A stretch of 27,955 nucleotides of DNA from an uncultured Gemmatimonadota bacterium (GCA_946887295.1 CAMPKP010000029.1:1-27955); one strand, 5' to 3'. Shown: positions 7,524 through 16,300, counted from the stretch's first letter. Notes: generated from the sequence alone by a model not told the origin. Numbers and translations: made by a program.

Positions 7524-8474
7524 TCACCCCGACACGGCGGGCTCGAGCAGCTCGAGCTCGCCTGCGCCGGCATCGAGCCGGGCGCGAACTCCCAACGGCA
7601 GCGTCCACTGGTCGTCGATGTGCCCGATCGGGAATCCGTAGGCGACCGGGATGCCGAGCGGCAGGAAGTACGTCGCGAGCACCTCGTCGAAGCCGAGCGC
7701 GCCGTCTGGCATCGTGCGAGTGAGCTCGGTGAATCGGCCGACGGCCACGCCGGCCAGCCGTGCCAGCGCGCCCGCCATGCGCAGATGCGCCAGCATCCGG
7801 TCCACCCGGTAGAGATCCTCGCCCACGTCCTCCAGGAAGAGGATGGCCCCGTCGACATCGGGCCAAAACGGTGTGCCGATGAGACATTGGAGCAGCGTGA
7901 GATTGCCGCCCAGCAGCGGTCCCTCGGCTACGCCCCCCCGAAGGGTCGCGATGCGGTTTTCCCGGGGGAGCAGTACTTCGACCGGCTCGGGAAGGCGCTC
8001 CAGCCGGCCGGCGGGCACCGCCGCGGTGAGGATCCGCTCGAAGTGCCGGCGGGAGAAGGACGGCATGGGGGCCCTGGCCATGGGGGCGTGGAAGGTCACC
8101 ACCCCCGAGCGCATCGCGACCGCGTTGAGGATCGCGGTGATATCCGAATAGCCGATGAGCGGCTTGGGCCGGCCGGCCAGCGCCGCAAAGTCGACGCCCT
8201 CGAGAATCCGGGTGGCACCATACCCGCCCCGAATGCACCAGATGGCATCCACGCGGGGATCGCGGATCGCGCCGTTCAGATCGGCCAGCCGCTGATCGTC
8301 GGTGCCCGCGAAATAGCCGTGATGCTCCGCGGTGTTGGGGCCCAACGCCGGCTCGTAACCCAGCGCACGGCACAGCGCCTCGGCGCGTGTTAGATCATCT
8401 CTTTCCAACAGGGGCCCCGCGGGGGCCACGAGCGCGATCCGGCTGCCGCGCCTCAAGCCAGGTGGTGGAATCAC
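7524..8474 (-). CDS. LD-carboxypeptidase / MccF-like, peptidase family S66
   Basis: About 316 aa. GTG 8474 is chosen because GGGG lies about eight bases upstream and the protein then starts IPPPGLRRGSRIALVAPAGP, the standard family N-terminus; an ATG at 8522 would add 16 residues and run into the divergent promoter. The catalytic triad is present: Ser110 in GYSDIT, Glu215 in LFLEDVGED and His285 in IGHIDDQ, matching the spacing of Pseudomonas LdcA. The family removes terminal D-Ala from murein tetrapeptides during cell-wall recycling, or cleaves microcin C-type antibiotics (MccF). Nothing nearby points to a microcin, so murein recycling is more likely. It is the first gene of a minus-strand group with the hydrolase at 6643-7491. 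Confidence 0.92.
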   Translation of the reverse strand: MIPPPGLRRGSRIALVAPAGPLLERDDLTRAEALCRALGYEPALGPNTAEHHGYFAGTDDQRLADLNGAIRDPRVDAIWCIRGGYGATRILEGVDFAALAGRPKPLIGYSDITAILNAVAMRSGVVTFHAPMARAPMPSFSRRHFERILTAAVPAGRLERLPEPVEVLLPRENRIATLRGGVAEGPLLGGNLTLLQCLIGTPFWPDVDGAILFLEDVGEDLYRVDRMLAHLRMAGALARLAGVAVGRFTELTRTMPDGALGFDEVLATYFLPLGIPVAYGFPIGHIDDQWTLPLGVRARLDAGAGELELLEPAVSG

Positions 8475-8478
8475 GTTT

Positions 8479-8507
8479 TTGACCCCATAGTCGCTCCGTC
8501 TTAGATT
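8479..8507 (+). promoter_or_regulatory. sigma-70-type promoter of the RsbRD-like gene
   Basis: TTGACC (8479-8484), a 17-base spacer and TAGATT (8502-8507). Transcription would start near 8514, and AGGGGG (8524-8529) lies seven bases before the ATG at 8537. This is one of the best canonical promoters in the window. Confidence 0.65.
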
Positions 8508-8536
8508 GCCGACACTCTTCACAAGGGGGACTGGTG

Positions 8537-9100
8537 ATGCGCGCTTCGCAACCAGCGTTGCTCGCCGCCGGCCGTGTCATCGTCGAGATGCGGGACGCGA
8601 TGGTCGTCCAGTGGGCCGATTGGCTGGGAGACCGGATCACCGCAGCCCCCACGATACCGCGCACCACGGTGGAGCGGGAGTTCCGGCTTCTGCTCGACGT
8701 CGTGTCCGAGATGGTCGGTCCCCTCAGACGCGAAGTCAACACCATCTGGTTCCGCGTGTGCGAGCATTACGGCCGAGTCGCCTCGGCCCGCGGCCTGGCG
8801 GCCGGCGAGGTGGTGGAGGAGCTCCAGTTTCTCCGCGAGCTGCTCACCCGCAACCTCGCCCCGGTCCTCGCGGCCATGCGCGCGCGGCAGGGCATGGCCA
8901 TCATGCTCCGGCTGAACCGCGTGCTCGACAAGGGCATCGCCGTGGCCGTGGTAGGCTATACCGACGCGCTCGTCGCCACGCTGTTCGCGCAGAACGGGGT
9001 GCCGACCGCGGGTGCCGAGTACGATCGAGCCGAAGTGGAGCGCCAGCTCGACACGCTGGAACACGAGTTCAACTCCCTGGTCAAGCAGCCGCAACGATAG
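8537..9100 (+). CDS. stand-alone RsbRD N-terminal-like helical protein
   Basis: A 187-aa, almost entirely helical, soluble protein. ATG 8537 is preferred over the adjacent GTG 8534 because AGGGGG is seven bases away. The middle resembles the RsbRD N-terminal sensor domain found at the front of stressosome proteins and some histidine kinases: a conserved helix around HYGRVASARGLAAGEVVEE followed by LQFLRELLTRNLAPVL, and later LNRVLDKGIAVAVVGYTDAL. There is no STAS, kinase or DNA-binding domain after it, so it may act as a free signal-binding or partner-binding module. The C-terminal 40 residues are charged and probably coiled coil. It is followed on the same strand by a glycosyltransferase. 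Family assignment is by visual pattern only and could be wrong. Confidence 0.6.
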   Translation: MRASQPALLAAGRVIVEMRDAMVVQWADWLGDRITAAPTIPRTTVEREFRLLLDVVSEMVGPLRREVNTIWFRVCEHYGRVASARGLAAGEVVEELQFLRELLTRNLAPVLAAMRARQGMAIMLRLNRVLDKGIAVAVVGYTDALVATLFAQNGVPTAGAEYDRAEVERQLDTLEHEFNSLVKQPQR

Positions 9101-9129
9101 TAGAGCTTCTCCCCGCCCTTCCCTGGCTC

Positions 9130-10257
9130 GTGCCCTTCGCGAGCCTCTTCCGTCTGGCCGACAACCGGCCGAACCTGTCCGAAGCCGTCCCCGCCGCCGG
9201 CACCCTGGTGACGGTCGTGATCCCCGCGCGCAACGAGTCGGCGACGATCGCCACGGTCGTCGGCTCGGTGCGCGCCTCGACCTACCAGCCGCTCGAGATC
9301 GTAGTGGTGGACGACCGCAGCACCGACGATACCGCGGCCATCGTGGAGCGGCTCGCGATGGAGGACGGCCGCCTTCGGCTGGTCCGCGGCGAGCCGCTGC
9401 CGGAAGGATGGTACGGGAAGCCGTGGGCTTGCGTCCAGGGATATCGCGCGGCGCGCGGCGACCTCCTCCTCTTCACCGACGCGGACACCCGGCACGAGCC
9501 GGAGCTTCTCGCGCGCGCGGTCGGCGCCCTGCGGGCCGAGCGGTCCGATCTGGTGACCGTGGCGCCCCGGCAGCGGTGCGAGACCTTCTGGGAGCGGGTG
9601 GTGATGCCGCAGATCTGGCTGCTGCTCGCCCTGCGCTATCACCCCTCGAGAGTGAACCGGGCCAGGCGCCAGCGCGACGTCATCGCCAACGGGCAGTTCA
9701 TCCTGGTGTCGCGGGAGAGCTACGAGGCGGTGGGTACCCATGGGGCGGTGAGGGACGAGGTCGCGGAGGATCTCGCCCTGGCGCAGGCGTTTCTCCGAGC
9801 AGGGCGGAAGCTTCATTTCGCGTTTGCGGAGCGGCTGATGCAGACGAGGATGTATCGGAGCCTGCCGGAACTGATCGAGGGGTGGTCGAAGAACGTGTAC
9901 CTCGGCGGCCGGCGGTCGTTTCCGGAGGAGCCCCGACTGCGCGCGCTGGTGCCCCTCATGCTGCTCGCGGGCTTCCTGTTCTGGCTGGCCCCTCCGGTAG
10001 TGCTGGCGATCACCGCCGCGACCGGTCCGGTGGGCCGTGCCGCGGCGGTCGCATCCGCACTCTCGGCGCTCTTCTGGATGGCGATCAGCTACGGAATGAG
10101 GATTCCAGCCTGGTACGGGCTCCTCTATCCTCTTGGCGCCCTGATGGGGTTGTACATCGCGGCGCGATCGACCTGGCGCGGATCGAGGCGGGTCGAATGG
10201 CGCGGGCGGATCTACCTCGACCAGCGCTCGCCGCGGAAGTCCGAGCGGCGCCGCTGA
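9130..10257 (+). CDS. family 2 glycosyltransferase, membrane-anchored
   Basis: 375 aa from the first usable start, GTG 9130; no ribosome binding site precedes it. The catalytic domain (about 25-260) has VVIPARNES, the nucleotide-binding VVVDDRST (Asp61, Asp62), the metal-binding DAD in FTDADTRH (117-119), the acceptor-base ED (213-214) and GWSKN (251-255). The C-terminus has three hydrophobic segments at about 272-345. This layout fits GT2 enzymes that glycosylate lipids such as hopanoids or carotenoids (HpnB- and CrtQ-like). The reading frame stays open upstream, and codons 9097-9129 read as more of a hydrophobic N-terminal anchor (IVELLPALPWLV) but begin with ATA, so the true start may be unusual. 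The stop is one base from that of the convergent gene. Confidence 0.85.
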   Translation: MPFASLFRLADNRPNLSEAVPAAGTLVTVVIPARNESATIATVVGSVRASTYQPLEIVVVDDRSTDDTAAIVERLAMEDGRLRLVRGEPLPEGWYGKPWACVQGYRAARGDLLLFTDADTRHEPELLARAVGALRAERSDLVTVAPRQRCETFWERVVMPQIWLLLALRYHPSRVNRARRQRDVIANGQFILVSRESYEAVGTHGAVRDEVAEDLALAQAFLRAGRKLHFAFAERLMQTRMYRSLPELIEGWSKNVYLGGRRSFPEEPRLRALVPLMLLAGFLFWLAPPVVLAITAATGPVGRAAAVASALSALFWMAISYGMRIPAWYGLLYPLGALMGLYIAARSTWRGSRRVEWRGRIYLDQRSPRKSERRR

Positions 10258-10258
10258 T

Positions 10259-10915
10259 CTATCTCCGATCCACCACCACGTTCTGCCTCGGAATCCCTCC
10301 ACCCAGCACGCGTCCTTCCGGGTCCACCTTGAGCCGGAACTCCACGTCGCCGATGGCCAACGACAGCGAATCGGGTCCGACCGGGCTCAGGGTGCCGCTC
10401 ACGGTCTGGCCGCCGCCGAGATTGAAGAAGGGTACCCGGTCAGGCGTGGCACCCTTGGCCCGCGAGCGACGGATCGCCTGCTCGAGCAGGGCGAAAGACA
10501 TGTTGAGATAGGGAATCGCGCCGGCCTCGGTCCCGAACACCCGGGTCTCGAGGGATTGCCCCATGATCGCGTCCACCGCGGCGCTGTCCTCCTTGAAGAT
10601 CACGCGGGCTCGCTGCACCAGTTTCGCTTTCACCCGGCCGCTGTCCGCATCCTCCCGTACCGCGACATCGATCATCGGCACCGACGCGTCGGGGGCCAGC
10701 ACCGCGGTGTACCGCTGGAAGGTGTGTTTGGAGTTGTTGAGGGTGAGCGTCCCCTGGATGTTGGTCGGCCCCCGGGAGAAAGTCTCGGTCGCCACGGTGT
10801 CACCGGAATGGCGCACCACGAACGTGCCGCTGTCCGCCGCCGTCTGGGCGACGGCTGGCAGAGTGGATCCGAGCAGAAGTGTCACCAGGCAGATCGATGC
10901 TTTCGCGTATGTCAT
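10259..10915 (-). CDS. exported protein of unknown function
   Basis: 218 aa. ATG 10915 is chosen because it begins a clear signal peptide, MTYAKASICLVTLLLGSTLP with cleavage after AVAQ, near residue 25. The mature part is rich in beta-strand pattern: TFVVRHSGDTVATETFSRG, LTLNNSKHTFQRYTAVLAP, and a final DVEFRLKVDPEGRVLGGGIP. This is like periplasmic proteins in many soil bacteria that have repeated DUF-type strands and a closing residue run about a sugar- or lipid-like ligand, but I do not recognise the family. It is convergent with the glycosyltransferase at 9130-10257 (1 bp apart) and divergent from the methyltransferase module. No ribosome binding site is visible. Confidence 0.75.
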   Translation of the reverse strand: MTYAKASICLVTLLLGSTLPAVAQTAADSGTFVVRHSGDTVATETFSRGPTNIQGTLTLNNSKHTFQRYTAVLAPDASVPMIDVAVREDADSGRVKAKLVQRARVIFKEDSAAVDAIMGQSLETRVFGTEAGAIPYLNMSFALLEQAIRRSRAKGATPDRVPFFNLGGGQTVSGTLSPVGPDSLSLAIGDVEFRLKVDPEGRVLGGGIPRQNVVVDRR

Positions 10916-11076
10916 TGCCACACAGTGGATTGAGGTTGAGCCGGAGGGCAGGCCGACGACGGATGGTAGCCACTTCAGGCGACCGAACGCAATCGCGTAC
11001 CTGCGCGCGGGCAATGGGTTCAGCAAGGGGCGAGCCCGAGGGCTAGGCTGGGTTCCGTTTCCACCCCGGAGCCCCG

Positions 11077-14058
11077 GTGAAGCTGGCGGTGCTGTTGAAG
11101 GGAGTCCGCGCGCTGGAAGACCTTCCCGCCCTCGCGGCCGCCCTGGGCCACGAGCCCCTCTGGGACCCGGTTCCGGGGGGGCGTGAGCCGGTCGTCGTGA
11201 TCGGGCGGCGGGGAGACTTCCCCTGGTACGCAGTGGCCGGAGAGCACGCGGCCGACAAGGCCCGCGCGCTGGCGCGGAGGCTTGCGGCTCGTGGCCGGCT
11301 CTGCGGCGCCATGGGTCTCGATCCGGGTGCCAGGCGGCTCACCCTCACGGTCTCGCTCGATGGCGCGCCGCGGCTCACGGTGGATCTCGACGCCCCCGAT
11401 GCGTCCGCGCTCGCGGCACTTGGCCGGCTCGCGTCCGGCGGCGGGTCCGGCGCGCCCGGCTACGCGGCGCAGGCGGCCGATGCCCTCGGTGGCGAGCCTG
11501 TCGGGCATCGGTTCTTCCGAGAGTTCCGAGCGACGCTGGAGCGCATGGCCGCCGGGCTCCCCGGCCCCTTTCCCGCCGCCGATCGGCATGCCGTCGCGCT
11601 CCTCCAGCTCATGCGCGTCCTCTTCCTCTATTTCATCCAGGCAAAGGGGTGGCTGGGCGGCAACGGCCGGTTCCTCGCCGAAGCGGTGGATGGTTGCCTG
11701 GCCGGAGGGCGCCGGCTCCATCGCGACCTGCTGCGTCCGCTTTTCTTCGGCACGCTCAACCGTCCCCTCGCCGAGCGGGGCCGGACGGCGCTCCGCTTCG
11801 GCCCGGTTCCGTTCCTGAATGGCGGCCTGTTCGAGCCTCACCCGCTGGAGCGAAAGCTGCCGGGCGACGTCTCGAACGACTGCTGGCGCGACACGTTCGA
11901 CCGCCTGTTCGAGCGCTTTCACTTCACCGTCGGAGAGGGAGAGCGCGGCTGCATCGCTCCCGACATGCTGGGCCGCGTCTTCGAAGGCGTGATGGCACCG
12001 GACGAGCGCCGCGCCTCGGGGACGTACTACACGCCGGCAGCCCTGGTCCAGGAGGTATTGGGTGAAGGTCTCGCCGCCATCGTCTCCGAGCGGATGGCCT
12101 GCTCACAGGCCGAAGCGGAGCGACGGCTCGCCGAACCGGACGAGGCCGTGCGGCGGGTGGTGCGGGGGCTCAGAATCCTCGACCCTGCGGTCGGCTCAGG
12201 CGCGTTCCTGCTGGGCGCACTCGACCGGCTCTCGTCGCTGGTCGCGGTCAATGGCGGGATGGCGCCGGCGCGAAGGCGCATCCTCCAGCGCAATCTGTTC
12301 GGCGTCGACCGAAACGGCGCGGCGGTCCGCCTCACCGAGCTGCGGCTGTGGCTGGCGGTCATCGCGGACGACCAGACCGAGCGCCCGCAAGACGTTCAGC
12401 CCCTGCCGAACCTCGATCGCCTGATCCGTCAGGGCGACAGCCTCTTCGATCCCGCGGGCTCGGGGTTCCGGATGCCGGCGGACCGACGACGCGCCTGGGC
12501 GCTGGCCGGACTGCGGCGAGCGGTCGTCATGGCCACCGGTCGGGGCAAGCGCTCGCTGCTTCGCGAGCTCGCCCGGGCCGAAGCGGAGATCGCCGAACGT
12601 TCGCTCGCGGGAGCCGATGAGGGATTGCGGCACACCATCGCCGAGTGCCTGCGGATCGCGCGGGGCGCCGACCTGTTCGGTGCCCGCAGGGGGCTGGACC
12701 CCGCAGGCTCCGCTCGCCTGGCGGACCTGCGCCGGGAGCTCCGGCAGGTCAGCGCGCTGCGGAGGTCGCTCGCCCGGGAGGGCGAGGTGCCCTGGTTCGA
12801 CTACCGGGTACAGTTCGCCGACGTGTTCGCGGCGGGCGGATTCGACCTCGTGGTGGGGAACCCGCCCTGGCTCCGTGCCGAACAGCTCCCGACCGAACTG
12901 CGGCGCCGTCTCGCGGGCCGTTACCGATGGTGGCGCGCGGGTGGCGCAGGCTACGCCAACCGTCCGGACCTGGCGGTCGCGTTCCTCGAGCGGTCGGTCG
13001 AGCTGGCGGCGCCGGGCGGCGTCATCGCCGTGCTGGTCCCCGCCAAGATCGCCACTGCAGGGTACGGCGCGGCGGCGCGGCACGCCCTCGCCGCCGAGAC
13101 GACGCTGGTGGCCGTCGCGGACCTTACCGGCAGCCCGCAAGCCTCGTTCGAGGCGACCGTGTATCCGCTGGCTCTGGTGGCCCGCAGGAAGGCCGCGCCC
13201 GCCCGTCATCCGGTGCGGGTATCCCTGGGCTCCGGCCCGACCGTGCCGCAGAGCGGCCTTCGGGGAGGTGGCCCCTGGATCCTGGGCCGCCAGCCGCTGC
13301 GCGACGCGATCGCCGCCGTGCGACAGGAGCATCCGAGGCTCGACTCGGTGGTCTCGTGCCATCTCGGCCTCAAGACGGGCGCCAACCGGATCTTCCTCGA
13401 TCCTCCCGAGGTCGAGACCGAGGTGCTCCGCTGGGCGCTTCGAGGCCGGGACATCGCTCCGTTCGTTCCGCACCACAGGACCCGCCTCCTGTGGACCCAT
13501 GGCTCCCACGGCTCGCCGTTGGCGCGGCTGCCGCCGAAGGCGGCGGCGTACCTGGCCGCGCACTTGGCGCTGCTCCGCTCGCGAACCGATTTCGCGGGCG
13601 GCGCGCCATGGACGCTGTTTCGAGTCCGGGCGGCGGCGGCGCCGCACCGAGTCGTGTGGGCCGATCTCGCGCGCGGGCTCCGGGCGGCTTCGCTCACCGG
13701 CCTTCACGACACCATCCCGCTCAACAGCTGCTACGTGGCTCTGGCGAGGTCGGATGCCGAGGCCGACCGCATCGCGGCATGGCTCAACAGCAGCTGGATG
13801 CGTGCGGCCGCGCGGGCGGGTGCGGTGCCGGCCGCCGGCGGATGCGCACGATACTCGGCGAACACCGTAGGATCACTGCCGCTGCCGGCCGGCGTGCTCG
13901 CCGACGCCGATCTCACCACACTCGCGCACTCGGCCCGCAACGGCGGCAGGGTGCAGGTCGAACTCGATGACGTCTCCGCCAGACACCTCGACCTCGGCCC
14001 ATCTCACCAGGCGGCGCTGCTCGCCTCGCTCGGAACAGGTGCCGACGATCGTGGCTGA
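11077..14058 (+). CDS. Eco57I/TaqI-type N6-adenine DNA methyltransferase (type IIG/PglX-like)
   Basis: 993 aa, started at GTG 11077 with GGAG five bases upstream. Residues 1-130 are an alpha/beta domain I cannot assign. About 145-330 is the helical region common to PglX and type IIG proteins (LLQLMRVLFLYFIQAKGWLG, then GTYYTP at 315-320). The catalytic core has motif I DPAVGSGAF (369-377), motif II FGVDRN (408-413), GDSLFD (453-458) and motif IV NPPW (595-598), the adenine-N6 signature. About 740-940 is a TaqI-like target-recognition region with LGLKTGANRIF and AAWLNSSW. It would methylate adenine in a specific DNA site using AdoMet. No PD-(D/E)xK or other nuclease motif was found. The 3' end overlaps the helicase gene by 8 bp, so the two proteins are probably made together as one system. 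Confidence 0.92.
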   Translation: MKLAVLLKGVRALEDLPALAAALGHEPLWDPVPGGREPVVVIGRRGDFPWYAVAGEHAADKARALARRLAARGRLCGAMGLDPGARRLTLTVSLDGAPRLTVDLDAPDASALAALGRLASGGGSGAPGYAAQAADALGGEPVGHRFFREFRATLERMAAGLPGPFPAADRHAVALLQLMRVLFLYFIQAKGWLGGNGRFLAEAVDGCLAGGRRLHRDLLRPLFFGTLNRPLAERGRTALRFGPVPFLNGGLFEPHPLERKLPGDVSNDCWRDTFDRLFERFHFTVGEGERGCIAPDMLGRVFEGVMAPDERRASGTYYTPAALVQEVLGEGLAAIVSERMACSQAEAERRLAEPDEAVRRVVRGLRILDPAVGSGAFLLGALDRLSSLVAVNGGMAPARRRILQRNLFGVDRNGAAVRLTELRLWLAVIADDQTERPQDVQPLPNLDRLIRQGDSLFDPAGSGFRMPADRRRAWALAGLRRAVVMATGRGKRSLLRELARAEAEIAERSLAGADEGLRHTIAECLRIARGADLFGARRGLDPAGSARLADLRRELRQVSALRRSLAREGEVPWFDYRVQFADVFAAGGFDLVVGNPPWLRAEQLPTELRRRLAGRYRWWRAGGAGYANRPDLAVAFLERSVELAAPGGVIAVLVPAKIATAGYGAAARHALAAETTLVAVADLTGSPQASFEATVYPLALVARRKAAPARHPVRVSLGSGPTVPQSGLRGGGPWILGRQPLRDAIAAVRQEHPRLDSVVSCHLGLKTGANRIFLDPPEVETEVLRWALRGRDIAPFVPHHRTRLLWTHGSHGSPLARLPPKAAAYLAAHLALLRSRTDFAGGAPWTLFRVRAAAAPHRVVWADLARGLRAASLTGLHDTIPLNSCYVALARSDAEADRIAAWLNSSWMRAAARAGAVPAAGGCARYSANTVGSLPLPAGVLADADLTTLAHSARNGGRVQVELDDVSARHLDLGPSHQAALLASLGTGADDRG

Positions 14059-16255
14059 AGCGCTGGCTCCGGTACCGGATCCCGTGGTGACGGCACTGCA
14101 TCCGGGCGACTGGATGCCGGCGGCCCAGGTCGCCCGGGCGATGGCGCGCCGCCTCGCCCCCGACGAGGACGCGGTGGACCCGCCCCCCGTGTGGCTGCGG
14201 CCCGAGCAGATCAGGAGTTTCCGCCGGACCCTGTACGCGCTGCGGCGGTATGGAGGAGCGCTGCTCGCTGACCCGGTCGGGAGCGGAAAGACCTACGTCG
14301 CGCTGGCCCTGGCGCGCGCGCTCAACCGGGGTCGGCCGACGGCGTGTCTGGTGCCCGCCACGCTGCTGGAGCAGTGGAGGACCACGGCGCGGGCCCTGGG
14401 CGTCGAGCTCGCCGCGGGCTCACACCAGGCGGCGAGCCGTGGGCGTATCTCCCCCGTGAGCCGAGGCCTGGTGATCATCGACGAAGCGCATCACTTCAGG
14501 AATCCCTCCACCTGGCGCTATCGCAACGTGGCACCGTGGCTGGTGGGCCGTCCGGTGCTGCTGGTCACCGCCACGCCGGTGGTGAACCGCCTCGACGACC
14601 TGCTCCACCAGCTCAGGCTCGGCATTCGCGACGACGCCCTGGCCGCCGATGGCGTGGCGTCCCTGAAGTCGCTGCTCGGCCGTGGATGCGGGTCGCCGGC
14701 GCTCGGCAGGCTCGTCATCGAGACACCCTGCCCTGACGGCCTTCGGCCGAAGCGACGCGGCGTCGCGACGACACCGGATCCGGCCGAACGGGAGAGAGCC
14801 GCCGAAGCGCTCGCGTCGATCGACAGGCTGCGGCTTTCCCGGGTGCCGGGAACGGAGGCGCTGGTGCGCGCGGTGCTCCGGCGCGCCGCCGCATCGAGCC
14901 CCGCGGCGCTGCTCGCGGTGCTCCGGCGCTATCGCAGTCTCCTGCTCCACGCCAGGGAGGCAGCCGGAGCCGGGCGCTCGCTGGAGCGCGCCGCGATTCG
15001 CCGCTTCACCGGTGAGATGGAGGATCAGCTCGTCTGGTGGGAGCTGCTGCCGGCGGGCGGGGATCCCAACGATCTCCAGCTCGACGACCTCGACAGGATC
15101 GACGAGGTTCTCCACGATGCCGCCAGGGCCGAGGAGCAGACCGACCGGAAGCTCGAGCGGCTCCGCGCGCTGCTCGCCGATGGACGGCCGACCCTCGTGT
15201 TCACCTCGAGCCGCGCGACGGTCCGCTACCTTCGCGATCGCCTCGGCCCTCCTCCAGTCGCGTGGTGTACCGGAGTCCGGGCGGGTGTGGGACACTGCCC
15301 CATGCCGCGTCCTGCCGTGCTGGGCTGGTTCCGCCAGGCCGCCGAGCGGATCGACCCGCGGCGGGCGCACCATCTCGTCGTGACCGATGTCGCGGCCGAA
15401 GGCCTCGATCTCCAGCGCGCGGCTCGAGTGGTCCACTACGATCTCCCGTGGACGCCGATGCGAATGGAGCAGCGGGAAGGAAGAGCGGTGCGACTCGGCT
15501 CGGCGCACGACGAGGTGGAGGTGGTCGCGTTCAGGCCGGCACCGGCCATCGATCGGGCGCTGCGAATCACGCAGGCGCTGGTTCTGAAGGCCCGGCTCCC
15601 CTCGGCCGCCGGGCTGGGCTCCGAGGGCCGGGGACTCTGGCGCTGGCGGTCGGAGCTGGCGGACGCCTTCGCGGGAGGAGAGGCCGCGCCGGGGGCGGCG
15701 GTGGTTCCGAGAGGACCTGCCGGAGTGCTCGCCGGCTTCGAGCTGTGCGGTCTCGGCCCTGGCTCGGAGAGCAGGCTCGCTTCCGCCCTCGTGTGGATCG
15801 ACCCGGACGGCGGATGGACGGAGGAGGAGCGAATCGTGGCCGCCCGGCTCGCGGATGCGGCGAGGTGCCCTCCGGCGGCACCCGACGCGGCTCGGCTGCG
15901 CGAAGCGCTCTCGCTCGTAGCCGGTCCGGTGCGCTCGCGGCTCGCGCTGGCCCGCGGCAGCCGGTGGGTCGCGCCCGCGGCGGAACCCGGGGCCCACCGG
16001 GTGGCGCTGAGGCTGCACGAGGGTATTCGAGCGGCCGCACCGCGGCGGGATCTGGATGCGCTCGCGGACCTGGAGCGAGCGCTGGCGTTCGTGGGGCGGG
16101 GACACACCGCGGGAGAGTCCGCGGAGCTGGAACGGCTGGCAGGGATGCCGGAAGCGGAGTTCGCCCGGCGTGTGCGGCGACTGCCGCCGCCTGGCCCACG
16201 CTATGACGCGATCGAGGTACGACTCGGCGGGCTGCTGCTCTTCGTTCCGGGGTGA
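14051..16255 (+). CDS. compact superfamily 2 (SNF2/HepA-like) ATPase partnered with the methyltransferase
   Basis: 734 aa if GTG 14051 is used, which overlaps the methyltransferase stop by 8 bp; an ATG at 13967 would add 28 residues of overlap. Motifs of a DNA-dependent ATPase are complete: Walker A DPVGSGKT (74-81), DEAHH (144-148), VTATPV (172-177), VVTDVAAEGLDLQ (443-455) and the arginine finger motif QREGRAVRLG (474-483). The order and spacing are SNF2/HepA-like. Walker A differs from the usual DEVGLGKT. Residues 500-734 are a helical C-terminus with no HKD, PD-(D/E)xK or HNH nuclease motif that I can see. SNF2-type helicases accompany methyltransferases in DISARM and related defence systems, where they translocate on DNA. 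Here I infer an analogous role. Housekeeping genes flank the pair. Confidence 0.9.
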   Translation: MAEALAPVPDPVVTALHPGDWMPAAQVARAMARRLAPDEDAVDPPPVWLRPEQIRSFRRTLYALRRYGGALLADPVGSGKTYVALALARALNRGRPTACLVPATLLEQWRTTARALGVELAAGSHQAASRGRISPVSRGLVIIDEAHHFRNPSTWRYRNVAPWLVGRPVLLVTATPVVNRLDDLLHQLRLGIRDDALAADGVASLKSLLGRGCGSPALGRLVIETPCPDGLRPKRRGVATTPDPAERERAAEALASIDRLRLSRVPGTEALVRAVLRRAAASSPAALLAVLRRYRSLLLHAREAAGAGRSLERAAIRRFTGEMEDQLVWWELLPAGGDPNDLQLDDLDRIDEVLHDAARAEEQTDRKLERLRALLADGRPTLVFTSSRATVRYLRDRLGPPPVAWCTGVRAGVGHCPMPRPAVLGWFRQAAERIDPRRAHHLVVTDVAAEGLDLQRAARVVHYDLPWTPMRMEQREGRAVRLGSAHDEVEVVAFRPAPAIDRALRITQALVLKARLPSAAGLGSEGRGLWRWRSELADAFAGGEAAPGAAVVPRGPAGVLAGFELCGLGPGSESRLASALVWIDPDGGWTEEERIVAARLADAARCPPAAPDAARLREALSLVAGPVRSRLALARGSRWVAPAAEPGAHRVALRLHEGIRAAAPRRDLDALADLERALAFVGRGHTAGESAELERLAGMPEAEFARRVRRLPPPGPRYDAIEVRLGGLLLFVPG

Positions 16256-16300
16256 TCAGTCGCCGGTACCTGGATCCACGGCTTCTCGTCAGGAAGCGCA

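Noticed and set aside
12196..13707. A 503-codon open frame on the minus strand opposite the methyltransferase gene
   Set aside because: Same reason; no recognisable domain, and the plus-strand frame carries the methyltransferase motifs.
14420..16105. A 561-codon open frame on the minus strand opposite the helicase gene
   Set aside because: It is a by-product of GC-rich third codon positions; its translation is low-complexity Arg/Pro/Gly-rich, and the plus-strand frame holds clear helicase motifs.
11077..16255. The methyltransferase-helicase pair as a classical type III (Mod/Res) or DISARM system
   Set aside because: The helicase has no type III Res endonuclease motif, and no DrmB, DrmA or PLD (DrmC) gene lies nearby. 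The pair resembles parts of DISARM only.
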